Shown: positions 1 to 5,688 of the stretch, piece after piece
How the letters are laid out: each line of letters begins with the position of its first letter
Position numbering within the stretch: the stretch's first letter is position 1
Program-made: the position numbers and the translations under genes
Notes under the pieces: model-generated
Databases searched by the model: none
Seen by the model: the letters and a program-made list of their open reading frames with translations, nothing else
What the model was told of the DNA's origin: nothing
Source of the DNA: DASSKF01 sp035690725
GTDB lineage: Bacteria; Actinomycetota; Actinomycetes; Actinomycetales; Dermatophilaceae
Assembly: GCA_035690725.1 (NCBI GenBank)
Contig: DASSKF010000252.1
Location: 1 to 11,283, forward strand
Direction of reading: 5' to 3'
DNA length: 11,283 bases

Positions 1-521
1 GCCTTCGGCAGCTCGAGCAGCGGCACCTGCCAGGCCCACCCGCGGTCCGGCTCGGCGTAGAAGTGGAACTCGTCCATGACGACCTGGCCGATGTCGGCGT
101 CCGGCCCCTCCCGCAGCGCCACGTTGGCCAGGACCTCGGCAGTGCAGCAGACGATCGGCGCGTCCGGGTTCACGGCGGCGTCACCGGTCATCATCCCGAC
201 GTTCTCCGCGCCGAACGTCGCGCAGAGGGCGAAGAACTTCTCCGACACGAGCGCCTTGATCGGCGCGGTGTAGAACGTCCGCTGCCCCTGTGCCATCGCG
301 AACCAGTGCGCGCCGGTGGCGACCAGGCTCTTCCCCGAGCCGGTCGGCGTCGACAGGATCACGTTGGCGCCGCTGACCAGCTCCAGCAGCGCCTCCTCCT
401 GGTGCGGGTAGAGGGTGAGGCCCTGCTCGGCCGCCCAGGCGACGAATCCGTCATACAGGGCGTCGGGAGTCGGCTCGGCACCGGTCTCGGCAAGTCGGTC
501 GGTCAGGGTCGTGGCAGCCAT
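1..521 (-). CDS. DEAD/DEAH-box helicase, N-terminal part (cut by left edge)
   Basis: ATP-dependent superfamily 2 nucleic-acid helicase; 173 complete residues are visible and the rest lies beyond base 1. Seen in order: a Q-motif-like stretch LYPHQEEAL near residues 37-45, Walker A STPTGSGKS at 57-65, motif Ia TAPIKALVSEK at 85-95, MTGD at 111-114, CTAEVLAN at 126-133, and the Walker B box DEFH at 150-153 followed by FYAEPDRGWAWQ. This DEFHFY...DRGWAWQ wording is what I associate with the actinobacterial DEAD/DEAH helicases that carry a C-terminal DUF3516 domain; that domain is outside the window, so the subfamily is inference. The start is the ATG at 519-521, with GAGG about 11 nt upstream. 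It is divergent from the gene at 686, and the 164 bp between them hold the promoters of both and one DnaA-box-like 9-mer. The helicase assignment is firm; an RNA substrate is assumed from relatives. Confidence 0.9.
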   Translation of the reverse strand, partial: MAATTLTDRLAETGAEPTPDALYDGFVAWAAEQGLTLYPHQEEALLELVSGANVILSTPTGSGKSLVATGAHWFAMAQGQRTFYTAPIKALVSEKFFALCATFGAENVGMMTGDAAVNPDAPIVCCTAEVLANVALREGPDADIGQVVMDEFHFYAEPDRGWAWQVPLLELPK

Positions 522-685
522 GGGGTTCCCATCCTCGCACCCGCCGCGAGTCACCCGACCCTGTGGACAACTTCTGCGGCAACAGAACGCGTCACCGGCA
601 GGCTGGGGCCATGGGAACCACAGGGATTCGACGGCAGACGGTGGGAGAGCGGTGCGCGCAGCAGGTCACCGCCGAGGGACGCCCG

Positions 686-1265
686 ATGGAGCTGGAGGAG
701 GTGGTCGACTGGGCGGTGCGCGAGGGGGTGACCACCGCCCGCCACCCGGAGATCGCGGTGCGCAACGGGCTGTTGCGGTCACCGCGCGTGGCCCGGCTGC
801 CCGGTGGCGCCTTCGTCGCCCTGCTCGTGCTGTATGACGGCCACTGGCTCACGCTGCGCGCCCGCCACCCCACGGCGGACCGGCGCTGGATCTGCCCGGG
901 GCCCTTCGTGCACCCGCTCGGCACGCTCATCGAGCGGGGCGGGCTGCCGTGGTGGGGATACGTGGGCAACCTGGATGGCTCCCCGCTGGAGCAGCTGGGC
1001 CGAGCGGTCGAGTGCGCGGCGATCGAGGAGCCTGCCCGCTTCCACGAGCCGGGACCACCGCTGGGCGAGGTGTTGAAGGTCCCGGACGCGATCGAGACCG
1101 CGTGGGTGGACATCCCGGATCCGTGGATCCGGCACGCGCACGAGCTGCGCGAGGAGCTGGAGTGGGTGGAGGCCCGCGACCGGGACGCCATCGGGCGGCC
1201 CCCGGGGAGTGGTCGGTGGGACCGCCGGCGAGGGCGTGCCCTGGGGTCTTCACCGCCCGGACTGA
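686..1265 (+). CDS. Hypothetical protein, reading frame apparently shifted near 1200
   Basis: I do not recognise the family. From ATG 686 (Shine-Dalgarno GAGGGA at 674-679, 6 nt spacing) the frame gives a convincing soluble protein for about 170 residues, beginning MELEEVVDWAVREG and containing PGGAFVALLVLYDGHW, FVHPLGTLIERGG and DPWIRHAHELREELEW. There is no signal peptide or membrane helix. After about base 1200 the same frame turns into Arg/Ser/Pro-rich nonsense, stays open to a TGA at 1766-1768, and would overlap the next gene by about 440 nt. Skipping one base in the C5G4 run at 1199-1207 gives instead a tidy C-terminus (GRPRGVVGG...WGLHRPD) ending at the TGA 1263-1265, for a product of 192 aa, and leaves a 61 nt gap to the next gene. 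I therefore give 1265 as the likely natural end. An upstream ATG at 611 is possible but has a poorer ribosome site. The alternative is a shift in the other direction that fuses it to the TPR gene. Confidence 0.6.
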
Positions 1266-1326
1266 CCGGTGCGGAGCACCCCGGGTCGACGTCGCCGACC
1301 GGGACCGTCTGCGGTTTACTGCCCCC

Positions 1327-2541
1327 GTGGACAACGACGGCGAGCAGCCCCGGCCCACCGGAGCGACCGACGAGGACCGCCTCATCATCGAGGCGCTCAC
1401 CGAGCACCGGATGGCGGACTGGCACGCCGAGCGGGGGGACGTCAGCGCGGCCGAGAAGGCCTACCGGGCCGCCGCGGACGGCTTCGCCGGCGCGGGCGAC
1501 CGACTGGGGGCGGCGCGCGCGACGCACGCACTCGGCATACTCCAGCACCAGCAGGGGCGGGACGAGGACGCGGAGCGGACGCTGGTCCGGGCCGGTGAGG
1601 CGTTCGCCGCCGCCGGGTCACCGGACGGTGCCGCCCGCAGCCACTGGGCCCGCGCGCGCATCGCCGACGGGCGGGGGGACGAGGCCGCGGTGCAGCTCTA
1701 CACCGGCGCCCTCGACCTGTTCGCCGAGGCGCAGGAGCAGCTGCACCTCGACGCCGGCCAGCCGATGACCGAGTGCCTGGTCGCACTCGGCCTGCTGCAC
1801 CACCGGCTCGGCCAGCAGGACGAGGCGCTGCACGCGCTCGACACCGTCCTGGGCGAGGCGGCGAGCCGGCAGTCGTCGTCCTCCTTCTTCTCCAGCGGCA
1901 CCGGCCCGGAGCCGCTCACCGTCCCGCACCTCGAGGAGGTCGTCTCGGTCCACTCCTCCCTCCTGCGGCAGCGCGGCCTGGTCGAGGAGGCCTGGTCGGC
2001 CCTGCGGGACGTGCTGCGCCTGAAGGATGTTCGTCAGGACGGCCGGCTGCGGGGTCTCGTCCACCACGAGGTCGGCTCGTTGTCCCTGCAGCTCGAGCGC
2101 CGGGACGCAGCGGCGGCCGAGTTCGAGCAGGCCCGCGAGGCACTGCTGCCCCTCGTGGGCGAGGACGCGTCGGTGCTGCCGACGCTCGCCGAGGCCGAGT
2201 TCAACCTCGCGGTCCTCGGCGGGCAGGCCGGCAACGTCGACCGGGCCGTCGAGCTGGCACGCTCGGCCGAGCAGCGTTTCGGTGAGCTCGACAGCACCGA
2301 CATGGCCGCCGAGGCCGCGTTCCTCGCCGGCACCGCCCTGTTCCACGGTCAGCGGCCGGAGGACGCCGTCCGGGAGTACCGGCGCGCCGCGGACCTGCAC
2401 GACCAGGCGGGCAACGCGGAGGCCGCGGAGCGGAGCCGGACGGCTGCCGAGGCCCTGGCGCCGCAGGACCCAGCGGTTCCGGACGAGTCGGCTCAGGACG
2501 AGGCCGCCCACGGCGAGAGGTCCCAGCCCGGCACGGAGTGA
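1327..2541 (+). CDS. Tetratricopeptide-repeat-like helical protein
   Basis: A 404-residue cytoplasmic protein with no signal peptide or membrane segment. It is made of successive helix pairs with TPR-like spacing and Ala/Gly/Tyr positions: AEKAYRAAADGFAGAGD near residue 41, AERTLVRAGEAFAAAG near 83, AAVQLYTGALDLFAEA near 121, then DEALHALDTVL, AAAEFEQAREALLPL, VDRAVELARSAEQRF and DAVREYRRAADLHDQAG further on. A Ser-rich loop (SSSSFFSS) lies mid-protein and the C-terminal 30 or so residues are acidic, Pro/Ala-rich and probably disordered. TPR proteins serve as protein-binding scaffolds; no partner or enzyme domain is visible, so the role is unknown. The start is inferred as GTG 1327, because upstream codons in this frame do not look coding. 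There is no Shine-Dalgarno sequence, but TTTACT lies 6 nt upstream, as a leaderless transcript would have. It converges on the MFS gene with 13 bp between stops. Confidence 0.75.
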   Translation: MDNDGEQPRPTGATDEDRLIIEALTEHRMADWHAERGDVSAAEKAYRAAADGFAGAGDRLGAARATHALGILQHQQGRDEDAERTLVRAGEAFAAAGSPDGAARSHWARARIADGRGDEAAVQLYTGALDLFAEAQEQLHLDAGQPMTECLVALGLLHHRLGQQDEALHALDTVLGEAASRQSSSSFFSSGTGPEPLTVPHLEEVVSVHSSLLRQRGLVEEAWSALRDVLRLKDVRQDGRLRGLVHHEVGSLSLQLERRDAAAAEFEQAREALLPLVGEDASVLPTLAEAEFNLAVLGGQAGNVDRAVELARSAEQRFGELDSTDMAAEAAFLAGTALFHGQRPEDAVREYRRAADLHDQAGNAEAAERSRTAAEALAPQDPAVPDESAQDEAAHGERSQPGTE

Positions 2542-2574
2542 GGCGCCCGAGCGGTCAGAGGCGGACGGGGCGCC
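2542..2574. terminator. Possible bidirectional hairpin between converging genes
   Basis: A 7 bp perfect inverted repeat, GGCGCCC at 2542-2548 and GGGCGCC at 2568-2574 with a 19 nt spacer, straddles the 13 bp gap between the TPR stop and the MFS stop. There is no T tract on either side. Chance is a real possibility in DNA this GC-rich. Confidence 0.25.
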
Positions 2575-3802
2575 CGGCGACCAGGCCGGCCGACGCCTGC
2601 ACCACCATCGCCCCCAGCCCGAGCAGCAGCGGTGCCGTCCAGCCGCCGGTCACGTCGTGCAGGACGCCCACCCCGAAGGGGCCGATCGCGGCGAGCAGGT
2701 AGCCGACGCTCTGCCCGAAGGCGCTCAGCGCGGCGGTGCGGTGGTGGTCCCGGGTGCGGAACCCGAACAGCGCCAGCGCCAACGGGAACGAGCCCTGTCC
2801 CACGCCGATGAGCACCGCCCACAGCACCGCGAGCTGCGCGGGGAGCAGGATCAGACCCACGACGCCGGCGGCGGAGCTGGCGGTCAGCCCGACCGCCCAC
2901 GCCCGCTGGTCGAGCCGTCGCCCCGCGAGGGTCGGCACGACGTAGGCGACCGGGACACCGATGACGATGGCCAGCGCAAGGAGCAGGCCCGCCGTGGTCG
3001 AGTCGAGGCCGGCATCGCGGTAGATCGCCGGGAGCCAGCCCATCGTGGTGTACGCGAGCAACGACTGCATGCCGAAGAAGACCGCGACACCCCAAGCGAT
3101 CGGGTGCCGCCACAGGGCGCGCGGCGCCTCGGTGGGCCCGGCGGCGGCCCGGACATCGGGTGCCTCCGGCTCGGGGGCCACCTGCACGCCCCGGGGTGTC
3201 ACGGGCGCAGGGTGCCGGCGGACCACCGGCTCCCACACGGCGACGGCGACGATGGCGAGGATGCCCCAGCAGCCGAGGGACCAGCGCCAGTCGACGGCGT
3301 CGGCGACCGGCGCCGTGGTGGCGGCCGCAAGTGCCGAGAACAGGTTGAGCGATGCGGTGTAGAGCCCGGTGGCACTCCCGATCCGGTGCGGGAAGCGCTG
3401 CTTCATGACCACGGGGAGCAGCACGTTGACGACGGCGATCCCGGCGCAGGCGGCGGCGGTGCCGACGAGGAACACCCACGCCCCGTCGAGGACCCGGCCG
3501 AACTGCGCCACCCCGAGCAGGAGCGTGGAGACCCCGATCGCCCGCTCGACGCCCCACCGCCGGGCGAGCCACGGGCCGGTGCCACCGATCGCGGCGAAGC
3601 TGAGGACCGGGAGGGTGGTCACGAGGCCGGCGAGCGTGGCCGACATCCCGGTGCCGGCCTGGACCCGGTCGAGGACCGGGCCGATCCCGCCGAGCGCGGC
3701 ACGCATGTTCGCGGCCACGAGGAGCACCGCGAGCAGCAGCACCAGGCCGTCCCGACGGCCGGTTCCTGCCGTCTGCGCCGCGCGGCTGTCCACCCTCGTC
3801 AT
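2555..3802 (-). CDS. MFS transporter, CynX/NimT-like
   Basis: A 415-residue inner-membrane transporter of the major facilitator superfamily with about 12 hydrophobic segments in two halves, separated by a charged, Pro-rich cytoplasmic loop around residues 215-250 (WEPVVRRHPAP to EAPRALWRHP). The first helix region AANMRAALGGIGPVL, followed by GMSATLAGLVTTLPVLSFA, is the typical opening of the CynX/NimT (cyanate or nitroimidazole transport) family. Such proteins move small organic ions or neutral nitrogen compounds by proton coupling; the substrate here is unknown. The start ATG at 3800-3802 has no Shine-Dalgarno sequence, but TAGCGT (TAnnnT) ends 9 nt before it, so the message is probably leaderless or nearly so. 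It is divergent from the GntR-ureohydrolase operon across 57 bp that contain a palindrome, which suggests shared control and that it imports the ureohydrolase substrate (inference). An exporter role is also possible. Confidence 0.88.
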   Translation of the reverse strand: MTRVDSRAAQTAGTGRRDGLVLLLAVLLVAANMRAALGGIGPVLDRVQAGTGMSATLAGLVTTLPVLSFAAIGGTGPWLARRWGVERAIGVSTLLLGVAQFGRVLDGAWVFLVGTAAACAGIAVVNVLLPVVMKQRFPHRIGSATGLYTASLNLFSALAAATTAPVADAVDWRWSLGCWGILAIVAVAVWEPVVRRHPAPVTPRGVQVAPEPEAPDVRAAAGPTEAPRALWRHPIAWGVAVFFGMQSLLAYTTMGWLPAIYRDAGLDSTTAGLLLALAIVIGVPVAYVVPTLAGRRLDQRAWAVGLTASSAAGVVGLILLPAQLAVLWAVLIGVGQGSFPLALALFGFRTRDHHRTAALSAFGQSVGYLLAAIGPFGVGVLHDVTGGWTAPLLLGLGAMVVQASAGLVAGRPVRL

Positions 3803-3859
3803 CGTGCCGCTACGCTAACAGACATCAGATGTTCTGCTGTTTGAGCACCGGGAGGACGG
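3803..3859. promoter_or_regulatory. Divergent promoter region between MFS and GntR genes
   Basis: 57 bp. On the minus strand TAGCGT (3812-3817) is a good actinobacterial -10 box for the MFS gene, 9 nt before its ATG; no clear -35 is seen. On the plus strand TACGCT (3811-3816) is a possible -10 box for the GntR operon, with a start near 3823, and GGGAGGA just before 3860 is its ribosome site. The palindrome at 3822-3832 lies upstream of the first -10 box and over the likely start of the second. Confidence 0.55.
3822..3832. promoter_or_regulatory. Putative GntR/FCD operator ACATC-A-GATGT
   Basis: A perfect 5+1+5 palindrome, the compact odd-centred form typical of FadR-subfamily GntR sites. It lies upstream of the MFS -10 box and at the probable transcription start of the GntR gene, so one bound dimer could block both directions. 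That the adjacent GntR protein binds it is inference from position and shape. Confidence 0.5.
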
Positions 3860-4543
3860 ATGCCGCTGGGAACCGTGCAGCGCCGCGGACTCGTGGGCCA
3901 GGTCGTGGAGCAGGTCCAGGAGCTGATCACCAGCGGAGAGTGGCCGGTCGGCTCCCGCCTGCCGCCGGAGCAGGAGCTCGGCGAGATGCTGGGCGTCGGT
4001 CGCAGCACCGTCCGCGAGGCGGTCCGGGCGCTCTGCCACACCGGGGTGGTCGAGGTGCGCCAGGGCGACGGGAGCTATGTGACCGCGACGAGCGACCTGT
4101 CCGGCGTGCTCCGGCGCGGCCTCGCCTCGTCCGACGCGCGCCATGTGGTGGAGGTGCGGCGGGCACTGGACGTCGAGGCGGCCGTGCTCGCCGCGTCCCG
4201 CCGGACCGAGGGCGACCTGCGCATCCTCGAGGAGGCACTGCGCACCCGCGACCTGGCCTGGGAGCAGGACGACCTGCCGACCTTCGTGCAGACGGACCTC
4301 GACTTCCACGTCGCCGTGGTGGCCGCCGCGCACAACCCCGTGCTCGAGCAGTTCTACCGGGACTTCTCCGCCGCCCTGGAGTCGAGCATCGCCGCCTCGG
4401 TCGCCCCCGGCCTGCACGACGAGAGGTATGTCGACCACGCTCGCCTCCTGCACGCCATCCGGTCGGCAGATCCCGAGCAGGCCGCCGTGGAGGCCCGGAC
4501 GGTCCTCCAGGAGGTGGAGGCACTGCTGCCGGCGAGCGGCTGA
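3860..4543 (+). CDS. GntR-family transcriptional regulator, FadR/FCD type
   Basis: A 227-residue DNA-binding regulator. Residues 10-75 form the GntR winged helix: GEWPVGSRLPPEQELGEMLGVGRSTVREAVRAL, then the wing VEVRQGDGSYV. Residues 93-222 are an all-helical FCD effector domain. D146 and H150 (DLDFH) and H193 (VDHARLLHAI) match metal/effector-site positions of the FCD family; the His normally found in the last helix is not evident in VEARTVLQEVE, so the metal site may be altered. The start ATG 3860 has GGGAGGA upstream. Its TGA overlaps the ATG of the ureohydrolase (TGATG), so the two are translationally coupled. It most likely represses this operon and the divergent transporter until the substrate or product binds. 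Confidence 0.92.
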   Translation: MPLGTVQRRGLVGQVVEQVQELITSGEWPVGSRLPPEQELGEMLGVGRSTVREAVRALCHTGVVEVRQGDGSYVTATSDLSGVLRRGLASSDARHVVEVRRALDVEAAVLAASRRTEGDLRILEEALRTRDLAWEQDDLPTFVQTDLDFHVAVVAAAHNPVLEQFYRDFSAALESSIAASVAPGLHDERYVDHARLLHAIRSADPEQAAVEARTVLQEVEALLPASG

Positions 4544-5562
4544 TGGCGCAGACTGTGGCCGTGACGCGCTATGGAGCCCAGTACGGGCCGGACGTGACCT
4601 TCCTCGGCGTGCCGGCGTGCGACCTGGCCGACCCCGCCTCGTTCGCGGGCGCGGACGTGGTCATCCTCGGTGGGCCGTTCGACGGGGGAACGTCCCACCG
4701 TCCCGGTACCCGGTTCGGGCCGCAGGCGATCCGCAGCACCGACTACCTGCCCCACGACGGGTCCCGACCGCACCTGGCCCTGCGGGTCGACGCGCTGCAG
4801 GACCTGCGCGTCGTCGACGCCGGTGACGTCGAGATGTACTCCGGCGACGTGATGACCAGCCTGCATGCGCTCGAGGAGGCGGTCACCACCGTCGCGCGCT
4901 CGGGTGCGCTGCCGTTCGTGCTCGGTGGTGACCACACGATCGCGCTGCCGGACGTCACCGGATGCGCCAACCACCACGGGTTCGGCAACGTGTCGGTCAT
5001 CCACTTCGACGCGCACGCCGACACGGGCAACATCGAGTTCGGCTCCCTCTACGGCCACGGTCAGCCGATGCGCCGACTGCTGGAGTCCGGCGCCTGCCGG
5101 GGTGACCGGTTCCTCCAGGTGGGCCTGCGTGGCTACTGGCCGGAGCCGCCGACGCTGAAGTGGATGGCCGACCAGCGGATGCGGTCGTTCGAGATGACCG
5201 AGGTCGTGGCCAAGGGCCTCGACGCGGTGCTCGACGAGGCGTCCGCGATCGCGACGGACGGCTGCGACGCGGTGTTCCTGTCCGTCGACGTCGACGTCGT
5301 CGACCCCGGCATGGCACCCGGGACCGGCACGCCGGAGCCCGGCGGCCTCACGGCGCGCCAGCTGCTCGACAGCGTCCGCCGGCTGTGCCGGGAGCTGCCC
5401 GTGTGCGGTCTGGACATCGTCGAGGTGTCACCGCCCTACGACCACGCCGACATCACGGCACTGCTCGGCAATCGAGTGCTGCTCGAGGCACTCTCCGGCA
5501 TCGCGGCCCGGCGCGGCGGGATCGGCCACGACCCGGCCGGGCCACTGCTCGAGGGCCGCTGA
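4543..5562 (+). CDS. Agmatinase/ureohydrolase-family hydrolase
   Basis: A 339-residue binuclear Mn (or Ni) enzyme of the arginase/agmatinase superfamily, which hydrolyses a guanidino group to an amine and urea. All six usual metal ligands are present: H131 (GGDHT), D156, H158 and D160 (DAHAD), D249 and D251 (SVDVD, followed by VVDPGMAPGTGTPEPGG). FDGGTSHRPGTRFGP at 46-60 is the usual N-terminal substrate-loop motif. The family's HGT..RR loop reads HGQPMRR here (172-178), so the substrate pocket differs from classic agmatinases. Agmatine, guanidinobutyrate, guanidinopropionate or guanidine itself are all possible; gene context (GntR/FCD regulator fused by a TGATG overlap, CynX-like MFS opposite) points to uptake and breakdown of an outside nitrogen source rather than polyamine synthesis. 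No urease or aminotransferase is in the window. The tRNA-Lys promoter overlaps its stop codon. Confidence 0.9.
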   Translation: MAQTVAVTRYGAQYGPDVTFLGVPACDLADPASFAGADVVILGGPFDGGTSHRPGTRFGPQAIRSTDYLPHDGSRPHLALRVDALQDLRVVDAGDVEMYSGDVMTSLHALEEAVTTVARSGALPFVLGGDHTIALPDVTGCANHHGFGNVSVIHFDAHADTGNIEFGSLYGHGQPMRRLLESGACRGDRFLQVGLRGYWPEPPTLKWMADQRMRSFEMTEVVAKGLDAVLDEASAIATDGCDAVFLSVDVDVVDPGMAPGTGTPEPGGLTARQLLDSVRRLCRELPVCGLDIVEVSPPYDHADITALLGNRVLLEALSGIAARRGGIGHDPAGPLLEGR

Positions 5563-5587
5563 CCCGTCCGGCCCGATCCCGTAGGCT
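5559..5587 (+). promoter_or_regulatory. Probable tRNA-Lys promoter
   Basis: CTGACC (5559-5564), a 17 bp spacer and TAGGCT (5582-5587) form a plausible -35/-10 pair. Transcription would start near 5594, giving a leader of about 23 nt before the tRNA. The -35 box overlaps the ureohydrolase stop codon. Confidence 0.5.
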
Positions 5588-5616
5588 GACCAGCCGGCGG
5601 ACGCACCGACATCGCC

Positions 5617-5688
5617 GGGCCTCTAGCTCAATGGCAGAGCTGCGGACTTTTAATCCGTAGGTTGTGGGTTCGAGTCCCACGGGGCCCA
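5617..5688 (+). tRNA. tRNA-Lys(TTT)
   Basis: A full cloverleaf can be folded by eye. Acceptor stem GGGCCTC/GGGGCCC (one U-G pair), D stem GCTC/GAGC with loop AATGGCA, anticodon stem GCGGA/TCCGT with loop CTTTTAA giving anticodon TTT, T stem GTGGG/CCCAC with loop TTCGAGT, and discriminator A at 5688. The 3' CCA is not encoded (the DNA continues CCC). It is 72 nt without CCA. The antisense strand lies inside the 3' end of the neighbouring glycosyltransferase frame. Confidence 0.97.

Noticed and set aside
2027..3844. Long plus-strand open frame (605 codons) over the TPR end and the MFS gene
   Set aside because: It is the antisense shadow of the MFS gene: Arg/Gly/Asp/Pro-rich with no domain, while the minus strand gives a clean 12-helix transporter.
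3829..4542. Longer start for the ureohydrolase from 3829
   Set aside because: This part is the shadow of the GntR gene; the ATG at 4543 overlapping the GntR stop gives the family's normal length.
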